NCBI GenBank assembly: GCA_950106755.1
Contig: CATNNA010000001.1
Span: 1,054,001 to 1,118,000, forward strand
Direction of reading: 5' to 3'
From: Climacium dendroides
Taxonomy: Eukaryota > Streptophyta > Bryopsida > Hypnales > Climaciaceae
DNA: 64,000 nt
Numbering within the stretch: the stretch's first letter is position 1; each line of letters opens with the position of its first letter. The position numbers and the translations under genes were made by a program. The notes below the pieces were generated by a model. That model had not been told where the DNA came from. It worked only from the letters and a program-made list of their open reading frames with translations, and ran no database searches. Shown piece by piece: positions 24,723 to 39,770 of this stretch.

Positions 24723-26108
24723 ATGGAAAAACTTCATTTTAAGACAACCCTATTGCTTTCCTACATTGTCTTCTTCATTTGAAATGGATTTCAAAACAAA
24801 CACTCGAAAAATCATGCTATATTGAATACAAACCAAACCAATAAATTATATGGGTTTGAATTAGAAGCACGTACAAAAACAAAACACACAAGTTGCAATT
24901 GTTCAAAATAATTAGGATTCATGGAAAAACTTCATTTTAAGACAATCCTATTGCTTTCCTACATTGTCTTCTTCATTTGAAATGGATTTCAAAACAAACA
25001 CTCGAAAAATCATGCTATATTGAATACAAACCAAAACAATAAATTATATGGGTTGGACTTAGAAGCATGTCCAAAAACAAAACACACAAGTTGCAATTGT
25101 TCAAAATAATTAGGATTCATGGAAAAACTTCATTTTAAGACAACCCTATTGCTTTCCTACATTGTCTTCTTCATTTGAAATGGATTTCAAAACAAACACT
25201 CGAAAAATCATGCTGTATTGAATACAAACGAAGCCAATAAATTATATCAGTTTGACGTGGAAGCATGTCCAAAAACAAAACACACAAGTTGCAATTGTTC
25301 AAAATAATTACGATTCATGGAAAAACTTCATTTTAAGACAACCCTATTGCTTTCCTACATTGTCTTCTTCATTTGAAATGGATTTCAAAACAAACACTCG
25401 AAAAATCATGCTGTATTGAATACAAACCAAACCAATAAATTATATCGGTTTGACATGGAAGCATGTCCAAAAACAAAACACACAAGTTGCAGTTGTTCAA
25501 AATAATTAGGATTCATGGAAAAACTTCATTTTAAGACAACCCTATTGCTTTCCTACACTGTCTTCTTCATTTGAAATGGATTTCAAAACAAACAGTCGAA
25601 AAATCACGCTGTATTGAATACAAACCAAACCAATAAATTATATCGGTTTGACGTGGAAGCATGTCCAAAAACAAAACACACAAGTTGCAATTGTTCAAAA
25701 TAATTAGGATTCATGGAAAAACTTCATTTTAAGACAACCCTATTGCTTTGCTACATTGTCTTCTTCATTTGAAATGGATTTCAAAACAAACACTCGAAAA
25801 ATCATGTTGTATTGAATACAAACCAAACCAATAAATTATATCGGTTTGACGTGGAAGCATGTTCAAAAACATAACTCACAAGTTGCAATTGTTCAAAATA
25901 ATTAGGATTCATGGAAAAACTTCATTTTAAGACAACCCTATTGCTTTCCTACATTGTCTTCTTCATTTGAAATGGATTTCAAAACAAACACTCGAAAAAT
26001 CATGCTGTATTGAATACAAACCAAACCAATAAATTATATGGGTTGGACTTAGAAGCATGTACAAAAACAAAACACACAAGTTGCAATTGTTCAAAATAAT
26101 TAGGATTC
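24723..26108 (+). repeat. 7-unit segment, copy 1 of a 2376-bp offset duplication
   Basis: Private variants are GTTTGAATTA with GCACGTAC, ACAATCCTA with AAAACAAT, CGAAGCC with ATCAGTTTG, GACATGG with GCAGTTG, TACACTG, and TTTGCTAC with ATAACTC. All recur in order 12 units further on. Differences seen: GCTATA here and GCTGTA there in the first unit, and an AGG or ACG ending in the second. A related GCAGTTG and TACACTG pair also occurs at 23535-23930, 1782 bp upstream. Confidence 0.88.
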
Positions 26109-27098
26109 ATGGAAAAACTTCATTTTAAGACAACCCTATTGCTTTCCTACATTGTCTTCTTCATTTGAAATGGATTTCAAAACAAACACTCGAAAAATCA
26201 TGTTGTATTGAATACAAACCAAACCAATAAATTATATGGGTTGGACTTAGAAGCATGTACAAAAACAAAACACACAAGTTGCAATTGTTCAAAATAATTA
26301 GGATTCATGGAAAAACTTCATTTTAAGACAACCCTATTGCTTTCCTACATTGTCTTCTTCATTTGAAATGGATTTCAAAACAAACACTCGAAAAATCATG
26401 CTATATTGAATACAAACCAAACCAATAAATTATATGGGTTGGACTTAGAAGCATGTACAAAAACAAAACACACAAGTTGCAATTGTTCAAAATAATTAGG
26501 ATTCATGGAAAAACTTCATTTTAAGACAACCCTATTGCTTTCCTACATTGTCTTCTTCATTTGAAATGGATTTCAAAACAAACACTCGAAAAATCATGCT
26601 ATATTGAATACAAACCAAACCAATAAATTATATGGGTTGGACTTAGAAGCATGTACAAAAACAAAACACACAAGTTGCAATTGTTCAAAATAATTACGAT
26701 TCATGGAAAAACTTCATTTTAAGACAACCCTATTGCTTTCCTACATTGTCTTCTTCATTTGAAATGGATTTCAAAACAAACACTCGAAAAATCATGTTGT
26801 ATTGAATACAAACCAAACCAATAAATTATATCGGTTTGACGTGGAAGCATGTTCAAAAACATAACTCACAAGTTGCAATTGTTCAAAATAATTAGGATTC
26901 ATGGAAAAACTTCATTTTAAGACAACCCTATTGCTTTCCTACATTGTCTTCTTCATTTGAAATGGATTTCAAAACAAACACTCGAAAAATCATGCTATAT
27001 TGAATACAAACCAAACCAATAAATTATATCGGTTTGACGTGGAAGCATGTCCAAAAACAAAACACACAAGTTGCAATTGTTCAAAATAATTAGGATTC

Positions 27099-28484
27099 AT
27101 GGAAAAACTTCATTTTAAGACAACCCTATTGCTTTCCTACATTGTCTTCTTCATTTGAAATGGATTTCAAAACAAACACTCGAAAAATCATGCTGTATTG
27201 AATACAAACCAAACCAATAAATTATATGGGTTTGAATTAGAAGCACGTACAAAAACAAAACACACAAGTTGCAATTGTTCAAAATAATTAGGATTCATGG
27301 AAAAACTTCATTTTAAGACAATCCTATTGCTTTCCTACATTGTCTTCTTCATTTGAAATGGATTTCAAAACAAACACTCGAAAAATCATGCTATATTGAA
27401 TACAAACCAAAACAATAAATTATATGGGTTGGACTTAGAAGCATGTCCAAAAACAAAACACACAAGTTGCAATTGTTCAAAATAATTACGATTCATGGAA
27501 AAACTTCATTTTAAGACAACCCTATTGCTTTCCTACATTGTCTTCTTCATTTGAAATGGATTTCAAAACAAACACTCGAAAAATCATGCTGTATTGAATA
27601 CAAACGAAGCCAATAAATTATATCAGTTTGACGTGGAAGCATGTCCAAAAACAAAACACACAAGTTGCAATTGTTCAAAATAATTACGATTCATGGAAAA
27701 ACTTCATTTTAAGACAACCCTATTGCTTTCCTACATTGTCTTCTTCATTTGAAATGGATTTCAAAACAAACACTCGAAAAATCATGCTGTATTGAATACA
27801 AACCAAACCAATAAATTATATCGGTTTGACATGGAAGCATGTCCAAAAACAAAACACACAAGTTGCAGTTGTTCAAAATAATTAGGATTCATGGAAAAAC
27901 TTCATTTTAAGACAACCCTATTGCTTTCCTACACTGTCTTCTTCATTTGAAATGGATTTCAAAACAAACAGTCGAAAAATCACGCTGTATTGAATACAAA
28001 CCAAACCAATAAATTATATCGGTTTGACGTGGAAGCATGTCCAAAAACAAAACACACAAGTTGCAATTGTTCAAAATAATTAGGATTCATGGAAAAACTT
28101 CATTTTAAGACAACCCTATTGCTTTGCTACATTGTCTTCTTCATTTGAAATGGATTTCAAAACAAACACTCGAAAAATCATGTTGTATTGAATACAAACC
28201 AAACCAATAAATTATATCGGTTTGACGTGGAAGCATGTTCAAAAACATAACTCACAAGTTGCAATTGTTCAAAATAATTAGGATTCATGGAAAAACTTCA
28301 TTTTAAGACAACCCTATTGCTTTCCTACATTGTCTTCTTCATTTGAAATGGATTTCAAAACAAACACTCGAAAAATCATGCTGTATTGAATACAAACCAA
28401 ACCAATAAATTATATGGGTTGGACTTAGAAGCATGTACAAAAACAAAACACACAAGTTGCAATTGTTCAAAATAATTAGGATTC
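27099..28484 (+). repeat. 7-unit segment, copy 2 of the 2376-bp offset duplication
   Basis: This repeats the rare-variant order of 24723-26108 (GCACGTAC, ACAATCCTA, ATCAGTTTG, GCAGTTG, TACACTG, TTTGCTAC). The next unit (28485) has TATTGGTTTG and matches 24525 rather than the unit after copy 1. Exchange breakpoints therefore lie at or near these unit boundaries. Confidence 0.88.
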
Positions 28485-30464
28485 ATGGAAAAACTTCATT
28501 TTAAGACAACCCTATTGCTTTCCTACATTGTCTTCTTCATTTGAAATGGATTTCAAAACAAACACTCGAAAAATCATGCTGTATTGAATACAAACCAAAC
28601 CAATAAATTATATTGGTTTGACGTGGAAGCATGTCCAAAAACAAAACACACAAGTTGCAATTGTTCAAAATAATTACGATTCATGGAAAAACTTCATTTT
28701 AAGACAACCCTATTGCTTTCCTACATTGTCTTCTTCATTTGAAATGGATTTCAAAACAAACACTCGAAAAATCATGCTATATTGAATACAAACCAAACCA
28801 ATAAATTATATGGGTTTGACTTAGAAGCATATCCAAAAACAAAACACACAAGTTGCAATTGTTCAAAATAATTAGGATTCATGGAAAAACTTCATTTTAA
28901 AACAACCCTATTGCTGTCCTACATTGTCTTCTTCATTTGAAATGGATTTCAAAACAAACACTCGAAAAATCATGCTATATTGAATACAAACCAAACCAAT
29001 AAATTATATGGGTTGGACTTAGAAGCATGTACAAAAACAAAACACACAAGTTGCAATTGTTCAAAATAATTACGATTCATGGAAAAACTTCATTTTAAGA
29101 CAACCCTATTGCTTTCCTACATTGTCTTCTTCATTTGAAATGGATTTCAAAACAAACACTCGAAAAATCATGTTGTATTGAATACAAACCAAACCAATAA
29201 ATTATATCGGTTTGACGTGGAAGCATGTTCAAAAACATAACTCACAAGTTGCAATTGTTCAAAATAATTCGGATTCATGGAAAAACTTCATTTTAAGACA
29301 ACCCTATTGCTTTCCTACATTGTCTTCTTCATTTGAAATGGATTTCAAAACAAACACTCGAAAAATCATGCTATATTGAATACAAACCAAACCAATAAAT
29401 TATATGGGTTTGACTTAGAAGCATGTCCAAAAACAAAACACACAAGTTGCAATTGTTCAAAATAATTAGGATTCATGGAAAAACTTCATTTTAAGACAAC
29501 CCTATTGCTTTCCTACATTGTCTTCTTCATTTGAAATGGATTTCAAAACAAACACACGAAAAATCATGCTGTATTGAATACAAACCAAACCAATAAATTA
29601 TATGGGTTTGACGTGGAAGCATGTCCAAAAACAAAACACACAAGTTGCAATTGTTCAAAATAATTACGATTGATGGAAAAACTTCATTTTAAGACAACCC
29701 TATTGCTTTCCTACATTGTCTTCTTCATTTGAAATGGATTTCAAAACAAACACTCGAAAAATCATGTTGTATTGAATACAAACCAAACCAATAAATTATA
29801 TCGGTTTGACGTGGAAGCATGTTCAAAAACATAACTCACAAGTTGCAATTGTTCAAAATAATTAGGATTCATGGAAAAACTTCATTTTAAGACAACCCTA
29901 TTGCTTTCCTACATTGTCTTCTTCATTTGAAATGGATTTCAAAACAAACACTCGAAAAATCATGCTATATTGAATACAAACCAAACCAATAAATTATATG
30001 GGTTGGACTTAGAAGCATGTACAAAAACAAAACACACAAGTTGCAATTGTTCAAAATAATTAGGATTCATGGAAAAACTTCATTTTAAGACAACCCTATT
30101 GCTTTCCTACATTGTCTTCTTCATTTGAAATGGATTTCAAAACAAACACTCGAAAAATCATGCTATATTGAATACAAACCAAACCAATAAATTATATCGG
30201 TTTGACGTGGAAGCATGTCCAAAAACAAAACACACAAGTTGCAATTGTTCAAAATAATTAGGATTCATGGAAAAACTTCATTTTAAGACAACCCTATTGC
30301 TTTCCTACATTGTCTTCTTCATTTGAAATGGATTTCAAAACAAACACTCGAAAAATCATGCTGTATTGAATACAAACCAAACCAATAAATTATATCGGTT
30401 TGACGTGGAAGCATGTCCAAAAACAAAACACACAAGTTGCAATTGTGCAAAATAATTAGGATTC

Positions 30465-31850
30465 ATGGAAAAACTTCATTTTAAGACAACCCTATTGCTT
30501 TCCTACATTGTCTTCTTCATTTGAAATGGATTTCAAAACAAACACTCGAAAAATCATGTTGTATTGAATACAAACCAAACCAATAAATTATATCGGTTTG
30601 ACGTGGAAGCATGTTCAAAAACATAACTCACAAGTTGCAATTGTTCAAAATAATTAGGATTCATGGAAAAACTTCATTTTAAGACAACCCTATTGCTTTC
30701 CTACATTGTCTTCTTCATTTGAAATGGATTTCAAAACAAACACTCGAAAAATCATGCTGTATTGAATACAAACCAAACCAATAAATTATATGGGTTGGAC
30801 TTAGAAGCATGTACAAAAACAAAACACACAAGTTGGAATTGTTCAAAATAATTACGATTCATGGAAAAACTTCATTTTAAGACAACCCTATTGCTTTCCT
30901 ACATTGTCTTCTTCATTTGAAATGGATTTCAAAACAAACACTCGAAAAATCATGCTGTATTGAATACAAACCAAACCAATAAATTATATCGGTTTGACGT
31001 GGAAGCATGTCCAAAAACAAAACACACAAGTTGCAATTGTTCAAAATAATTAGGATTCATGGAAAAACTTCATTTTAAGACAACCCTATTGCTTTCCTAC
31101 ATTGTCTTCTTCATTTGAAATGGATTTCAAAACAAACACTCGAAAAATCATGCTGTATTGAATACAAACCAAACCAATAAATTATATGGGTTGGACTTAG
31201 AAGCATGTACAAAAACAAAACACACAAGTTGCAATTGTTCAAAATAATTAGGATTCATGGAAAAACTTCATTTTAAGACAACCCTATTGCTTTCCTACAT
31301 TGTCTTCTTCATTTGAAATGGATTTCAAAACAAACACTCGAAAAATCATGCTATATTGAATACAAACCAAACCAATAAATTATATGGGTTTGACTTAGAA
31401 GCATGTACAAAAACAAAACACACAAGTTGCAATTGTTCAAAATAATTACGATTCATGGAAAAACTTCATTTTAAGACAACCCTATTGCTTTCCTACATTG
31501 TCTTCTTCATTTGAAATGGATTTCAAAACAAACACTCGAAAAATCATGCTGTATTGAATACAAACCAAACCAATAAATTATATGGGTTTGACTTAGAAGC
31601 ATGTCCAAAAACAAAACACACAAGTTGCAATTGTTCAAAATAATTAGGATTCATGGAAAAACTTCATTTTAAGACAACCCTATTGCTTTCCTACATTGTC
31701 TTCTTCATTTGAAATGGATTTCAAAACAAACACTCGAAAAATCATGCTGTATTGAATACAAACCAAACCAATAAATTATATCGGTTTGACGTGGAAGCAT
31801 GTCCAAAAACAAAACACACAAGTTGCAATTGTTCAAAATAATTAGGATTC
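30465..31850 (+). repeat. 7-unit HOR copy 1 (1386 bp)
   Basis: Order: ATAACTC unit; GGGTTGG/GTAC unit with the rare AGTTGGAATTG; CGGTTTGACGTGG; GGGTTGG/GTAC; GGGTTTGACTTA with GTAC and ACG; GGGTTTGACTTA; CGGTTTGACGTGG. The next seven units repeat it in full. Confidence 0.9.
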
Positions 31851-33236
31851 ATGGAAAAACTTCATTTTAAGACAACCCTATTGCTTTCCTACATTGTCTT
31901 CTTCATTTGAAATGGATTTCAAAACAAACACTCGAAAAATCATGTTGTATTGAATACAAACCAAACCAATAAATTATATCGGTTTGACGTGGAAGCATGT
32001 TCAGAAACATAACTCACAAGTTGCAATTGTTCAAAATAATTAGGATTCATGGAAAAACTTCATTTTAAGACAACCCTATTGCTTTCCTACATTGTCTTCT
32101 TCATTTGAAATGGATTTCAAAACAAACACTCGAAAAATCATGCTGTATTGAATACAAACCAAACCAATAAATTATATGGGTTGGACTTAGAAGCATGTAC
32201 AAAAACAAAACACACAAGTTGGAATTGTTCAAAATAATTACGATTCATGGAAAAACTTCATTTTAAGACAACCCTATTGCTTTCCTACATTGTCTTCTTC
32301 ATTTGAAATGGATTTCAAAACAAACACTCGAAAAATCATGCTGTATTGAATACAAACCAAACCAATAAATTATATCGGTTTGACGTGGAAGCATGTCCAA
32401 AAACAAAACACACAAGTTGCAATTGTTCAAAATAATTAGGATTCATGGAAAAACTTCATTTTAAGACAACCCTATTGCTTTCCTACATTGTCTTCTTCAT
32501 TTGAAATGGATTTCAAAACAAACACTCGAAAAATCATGCTGTATTGAATACAAACCAAACCAATAAATTATATGGGTTGGACTTAGAAGCATGTACAAAA
32601 ACAAAACACACAAGTTGCAATTGTTCAAAATAATTAGGATTCATGGAAAAACTTCATTTTAAGACAACCCTATTGCTTTCCTACATTGTCTTCTTCATTT
32701 GAAATGGATTTCAAAACAAACACTCGAAAAATCATGCTATATTGAATACAAACCAAACCAATAAATTATATGGGTTTGACTTAGAAGCATGTACAAAAAC
32801 AAAACACACAAGTTGCAATTGTTCAAAATAATTACGATTCATGGAAAAACTTCATTTTAAGACAACCCTATTGCTTTCCTACATTGTCTTCTTCATTTGA
32901 AATGGATTTCAAAACAAACACTCGAAAAATCATGCTGTATTGAATACAAACCAAACCAATAAATTATATGGGTTTGACTTAGAAGCATGTCCAAAAACAA
33001 AACACACAAGTTGCAATTGTTCAAAATAATTAGGATTCATGGAAAAACTTCATTTTAAGACAACCCTATTGCTTTCCTACATTGTCTTCTTCATTTGAAA
33101 TGGATTTCAAAACAAACACTCGAAAAATCATGCTGTATTGAATACAAACCAAACCAATAAATTATATCGGTTTGACGTGGAAGCATGTCCAAAAACAAAA
33201 CACACAAGTTGCAATTGTTCAAAATAATTAGGATTC
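31851..33236 (+). repeat. 7-unit HOR copy 2 (1386 bp)
   Basis: This is the tandem partner of 30465-31850. The only difference I noticed is A to G at 32004 (GTTCAGAAACAT). It includes the same rare AGTTGGAATTG. Confidence 0.9.
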
Positions 33237-34028
33237 ATGGAAAAACTTCATTTTAAGACAACCCTATTGCTTTCCTACATTGTCTTCTTCATTTGAAATG
33301 GATTTCAAAACAAACACTCGAAAAATCATGCTGTATTGAATACAAACCAAACCAATAAATTATATGGGTTTGACTTAGAAGCATGTACAAAAACAAAACA
33401 CACAAGTTGCAATTGTTCAAAATAATTACGATTCATGGAAAAACTTCATTTTAAGACAACCCTATTGCTTTCCTACATTGTCTTCTTCATTTGAAATGGA
33501 TTTCAAAACAAACACTCGAAAAATCATGTTGTATTGAATACAAACCAAACCAATAAATTATATCGGTTTGACGTGGAAGCATGTCCAAAAACAAAACACA
33601 CAAGTTGCAATTGTTCAAAATAATTACGATTCATGGAAAAACTTCATTTTAAGACAACCCTATTGCTTTCCTACATTGTCTTCTTCATTTGAAATGGATT
33701 TCAAAACAAACACTCGAAAAATCATGCTGTATTGAATACAAACCAAACCAATAAATTATATGGGTTTGACTTAGAAGCATGTCCAAAAACAAAACACACA
33801 AGTTGCAATTGTTCAAAATAATTAGGATTCATGGAAAAACTTCATTTTAAGACAACCCTATTGCTTTCCTACATTGTCTTCTTCATTTGAAATGGATTTC
33901 AAAACAAACACTCGAAAAATCATGCTGTATTGAATACAAACCAAACCAATAAATTATATCGGTTTGACGTGGAAGCATGTCCAAAAACAAAACACACAAG
34001 TTGCAATTGTTCAAAATAATTAGGATTC

Positions 34029-35414
34029 ATGGAAAAACTTCATTTTAAGACAACCCTATTGCTTTCCTACATTGTCTTCTTCATTTGAAATGGATTTCAA
34101 AACAAACACTCGAAAAATCATGTTGTATTGAATACAAACCAAACCAATAAATTATATCGGTTTGACGTGGAAGCATGTTCAAAAACATAACTCACAAGTT
34201 GCAATTGTTCAAAATAATTAGGATTCATGGAAAAACTTCATTTTAAGACAACCCTATTGCTTTCCTACATTGTCTTCTTCATTTGAAATGGATTTCAAAA
34301 CAAACACTCGAAAAATCATGCTGTATTGAATACAAACCAAACCAATAAATTATATGGGTTGGACTTAGAAGCATGTACAAAAACAAAACACACAAGTTGG
34401 AATTGTTCAAAATAATTACGATTCATGGAAAAACTTCATTTTAAGACAACCCTATTGCTTTCCTACATTGTCTTCTTCATTTGAAATGGATTTCAAAACA
34501 AACAGTCGAAAAATCATGCTGTATTGAATACAAACCAAACCAATAAATTATATGGGTTTGACTTAGAAGCATGTACAAAAACAAAACACACAAGTTGCAA
34601 TTGTTCAAAATAATTAGGATTCATGGAAAAACTTCATTTTAAGACAACCCTATTGCTTTCCTACATTGTCTTCTTCATTTGAAATGGATTTCAAAACAAA
34701 CACTCGAAAAATCATGCTGTATTGAATACAAACCAAACCAATAAATTATATGGGTTGGACTTAGAAGCATGTACAAAAACAAAACACACAAGTTGCAATT
34801 GTTCAAAATAATTAGGATTCATGGAAAAACTTCATTTTAAGACAACCCTATTGCTTTCCTACATTGTCTTCTTCATTTGAAATGGATTTCAAAACAAACA
34901 CTCGAAAAATCATGCTATATTGAATACAAACCAAACCAATAAATTATATGGGTTTGACTTAGAAGCATGTACAAAAACAAAACACACAAGTTGCAATTGT
35001 TCAAAATAATTACGATTCATGGAAAAACTTCATTTTAAGACAACCCTATTGCTTTCCTACATTGTCTTCTTCATTTGAAATGGATTTCAAAACAAACACT
35101 CGAAAAATCATGCTGTATTGAATACAAACCAAACCAATAAATTATATGGGTTTGACTTAGAAGCATGTCCAAAAACAAAACACACAAGTTGCAATTGTTC
35201 AAAATAATTAGGATTCATGGAAAAACTTCATTTTAAGACAACCCTATTGCTTTCCTACATTGTCTTCTTCATTTGAAATGGATTTCAAAACAAACACTCG
35301 AAAAATCATGTTGTATTGAATACAAACCAAACCAATAAATTATATCGGTTTGACGTGGAAGCATGTCCAAAAACAAAACACACAAGTTGCAATTGTTCAA
35401 AATAATTAGGATTC
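34029..35414 (+). repeat. 7-unit HOR copy 3, displaced by four units
   Basis: This starts 2178 bp (11 units) after copy 2 and again carries AGTTGGAATTG in its second unit. The third unit is replaced by a CAGTCG/GGGTTTGACTTA type, and the last has CATGTTGTA instead of CATGCTGTA. The two units just before it (33633 and 33831) match those at 31455 and 31653, so the shared segment begins upstream of the annotated start. Confidence 0.8.
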
Positions 35415-38384
35415 ATGGAAAAACTTCATTTTAAGACAACCCTATTGCTTTCCTACATTGTCTTCTTCATTTGAAATGGATTTCAAAACAAACACTCGAA
35501 AAATCATGTTGTATTGAATACAAACCAAACCAATAAATTATATCGGTTTGACGTGGAAGCATGTTCAAAAACATAACTCACAAGTTGCAATTGTTCAAAA
35601 TAATTAGGATTCATGGAAAAACTTCATTTTAAGACAACCCTATTGCTTTCCTACATTGTCTTCTTCATTTGAAATGGATTTCAAAACAAACACTCGAAAA
35701 ATCATGTTGTATTGAATACAAACCAAACCAATAAATTATATCGGTTTGACGTGGAAGCATGTCCAAAAACAAAACACACAAGTTGCAATTGTTCAAAATA
35801 ATTAGGATTCATGGAAAAACTTCATTTTAAGACAACCCTATTGCTTTCCTACATTGTCTTCTTCATTTGAAATGGATTTCAAAACAAACACTCGAAAAAT
35901 CATGCTGTATTGAATACAAACCAAACCAATAAATTATATTGGTTTGACGTGGAAGCATGTCCAAAAACAAAACACACAAGTTGCAATTGTTCAAAATAAT
36001 TACGATTCATGGAAAAACTTCATTTTAAGACAACCCTATTGCTTTCCTACATTGTCTTCTTCATTTGAAATGGATTTCAAAACAAACACTCGAAAAATCA
36101 TGCTATATTGAATACAAACCAAACCAATAAATTATATGGGTTTGACGTGGAAGCATGTTCAAAAACATAACTCACAAGTTGCAATTGTTCAAAATAATTA
36201 GGATTCATGGAAAAACTTCATTTTAAGACAACCCTATTGCTTTCCTACATTGTCTTCTTCATTTGAAATGGATTTCAAAACAAACACTCGAAAAATCATG
36301 CTATATTGAATACAAACCAAACCAATAAATTATATGGGTTGGACTTAGAAGCATGTACAAAAACAAAACACACAAGTTGCAATTGTTCAAAATAATTACG
36401 ATTCATGGAAAAACTTCATTTTAAGACAACCCTATTGCTTTCCTACATTGTCTTCTTCATTTGAAATGGATTTCAAAACAAACACTCGAAAAATCATGTT
36501 GTATTGAATACAAACCAAACCAATAAATTATATCGGTTTGACGTGGAAGCATGTTCAAAAACATAACTCACAAGTTGCAATTGTTCAAAATAATTAGGAT
36601 TCATGGAAAAACTTCATTTTAAGACAACCCTATTGCTTTCCTACATTGTCTTCTTCATTTGAAATGGATTTCAAAAGAAACACTCGAAAAATCATGCTAT
36701 ATTGAATACAAACCAAACCAATAAATTATATGGGTTTGACTTAGAAGCATGTCCAAAAACAAGACACACAAGTTGCAATTGTTCAAAATAATTACGATTC
36801 ATGGAAAAACTTCATTTTAAGACAACCCTATTGCTTTCCTACATTGTCTTCTTCATTTGAAATGGATTTCAAAACAAACACTCGAAAAATCATGCTGTAT
36901 TGAATACAAACCAAACCAATAAATTATATGGGTTGGACTTAGAAGCATGTACAAAAACAAAACACACAAGTTGCAATTGTTCAAAATAATTAGGATTCAT
37001 GGAAAAACTTCATTTTAAGACAACCCTATTGCTTTCCTACATTGTCTTCTTCATTTGAAATGGATTTCAAAACAAACACTCGAAAAATCATGTTGTATTG
37101 AATACAAACCAAACCAATAAATTATATAGGTTGGACTTAGAAGCATGTCCAAAAACAAAACACACAAGTTGCAATTGTTCAAAATAATTAGGATTCATGG
37201 AAAAACTTCATTTTAAGACAACCCTATTGCTTTCCTACATTGTCTTCTTCATTTGAAATGGATTTCAAAACAAACACTCGAAAAATCATGCTATATTGAA
37301 TACAAACCAAACCAATAAATTATATGGGTTTGACTTAGAAGCATGTCCAAAAACAAAACACACAAGTTGCAATTGTTCAAAATAATTACGATTCATGGAA
37401 AAACTTCATTTTAAGACAACCCTATTGCTTTCCTACATTGTCTTCTTCATTTGAAATGGATTTCAAAACAAACACTCGAAAAATCATGCTGTATTGAATA
37501 CAAACCAAACCAATAAATTATATCGGTTTGACGTGGAAGCATGTCCAAAAACAAAACACACAAGTTGCAATTGTTCAAAATAATTAGGATTCATGGAAAA
37601 ACTTCATTTTAAGACAACCCTATTGCTTTCCTACATTGTCTTCTTCATTTGAAATGGATTTCAAAACAAACACTCGAAAAATCATGTTGTATTGAATACA
37701 AACCAAACCAATAAATTATATCGGTTTGACGTGGAAGCATGTTCAAAAACATAACTCACAAGTTGCAATTGTTCAAAATAATTAGGATTCATGGAAAAAC
37801 TTCATTTTAAGACAACCCTATTGCTTTCCTACATTGTCTTCTTCATTTGAAATGGATTTCAAAACAAACACTCGAAAAATCATGCTGTATTGAATACAAA
37901 CCAAACCAATAAATTATATGGGTTTGACGTGGAAGCATGTCCAAAAACAAAACACACAAGTTGCAATTGTTCAAAATAATTACGATTCATGGAAAAACTT
38001 CATTTTAAGACAACCCTATTGCTTTCCTACATTGTCTTCTTCATTTGAAATGGATTTCAAAACAAACACTCGAAAAATCATGCTATATTGAATACAAACC
38101 AAACCAATAAATTATATGGGTTGGACTTAGAAGCATGTCCAAAAACAAAACACACAAGTTGCAATTGTTCAAAATAATTAGGATTCATGGAAAAACTTCA
38201 TTTTAAGACAACCCTATTGCTTTCCTACATTGTCTTCTTCATTTGAAATGGATTTCAAAACAAACACTCGAAAAATCATGCTATATTGAATACAAACCAA
38301 ACCAATAAATTATATGGGTTTGACTTAGAAGCATGTACAAAAACAAAACACACAAGTTGCAATTGTTCAAAATAATTACGATTC

Positions 38385-39770
38385 ATGGAAAAACTTCATT
38401 TTAAGACAACCCTATTGCTTTCCTACATTGTCTTCTTCATTTGAAATGGATTTCAAAACAAACACTCGAAAAATCATGTTGTATTGAATACAAACCAAAC
38501 CAATAAATTATATCGGTTTGACGTGGAAGCATGTTCAAAAACATAACTCACAAGTTGCAATTGTTCAAAATAATTAGGATTCATGGAAAAACTTCATTTT
38601 AAGACAACCCTATTGCTTTCCTACATTGTCTTCTTCATTTGAAATGGATTTCAAAACAAACACTCGAAAAATCATGCTGTATTGAATACAAACCAAACCA
38701 ATAAATTATATGGGTTGGACTTAGAAGCATGTACAAAAACAAAACACACAAGTTGCAATTGTTCAAAATAATTAGGATTCATGGAAAAAATTCATTTTAA
38801 GACAACCCTATTGCTTTCCTACATTGTCTTCTTCATTTGAAATGGATTTCAAAACAAACACTCGAAAAATCATGCTGTATTGAATACAAACCAAACCAAT
38901 AAATTATATCGGTTTGACGTGGAAGCATGTCCAAAAACAAAACACACAAGTTGCAATTGTTCAAAATAATTAGGATTCATGGAAAAACTTTATTTTAAGA
39001 CAACCCTATTGCTTTCCTACATTGTCTTCTTCATTTGAAATGGATTTCAAAACAAACACTCGAAAAATCATGCTATATTGAATACAAACCAAACCAATAA
39101 ATTATATGGGTTTGACTTAGAAGCATGTCCAAAAACAAAACACACAAGTTGCAATTGTTCAAAATAATTACGATTCATGGAAAAACTTCATTTTAAGACA
39201 ACCCTATTGCTTTCCTACATTGTCTTCTTCATTTGAAATGGATTTCAAAACAAACACTCGAAAAATCATGCTGTATTGAATACAAACCAAACCAATAAAT
39301 TATATGGGTTGGACTTAGAAGCATGTACAAAAACAAAACACACAAGTTGCAATTGTTCAAAATAATTAGGATTCATGGAAAAACTTCATTTTAAGACAAC
39401 CCTATTGCTTTCCTACATTGTCTTCTTCATTTGAAATGGATTTCAAAACAAACACTCGAAAAATCATGTTGTATTGAATACAAACCAAACCAATAAATTA
39501 TATAGGTTGGACTTAGAAGCATGTCCAAAAACAAAACACACAAGTTGCAATTGTTCAAAATAATTAGGATTCATGGAAAAACTTCATTTTAAGACAACCC
39601 TATTGCTTTCCTACATTGTCTTCTTCATTTGAAATGGATTTCAAAACAAACACTCGAAAAATCATGCTATATTGAATACAAACCAAACCAATAAATTATA
39701 TGGGTTTGACTTAGAAGCATGTCCAAAAACAAAACACACAAGTTGCAATTGTTCAAAATAATTAGGATTC
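38385..39770 (+). repeat. 7-unit HOR copy 1 with AAAAAATTC marker (1386 bp)
   Basis: Order: ATAACTC; GGGTTGG/GTAC; unit starting ATGGAAAAAATTC; unit with AAACTTTATTTT and ACG; GGGTTGG/GTAC; ATAGGTTGG; GGGTTTGACTTA. It is repeated immediately downstream and a third time at 42741. Confidence 0.9.

Noticed and set aside
37918..38091. 57-codon ORF crossing a unit boundary in another frame
   Set aside because: It opens only because this unit combines GGGTTTGACGTGG with an ACG ending, which removes a TAG. It is a by-product of variant combination, with no protein features.
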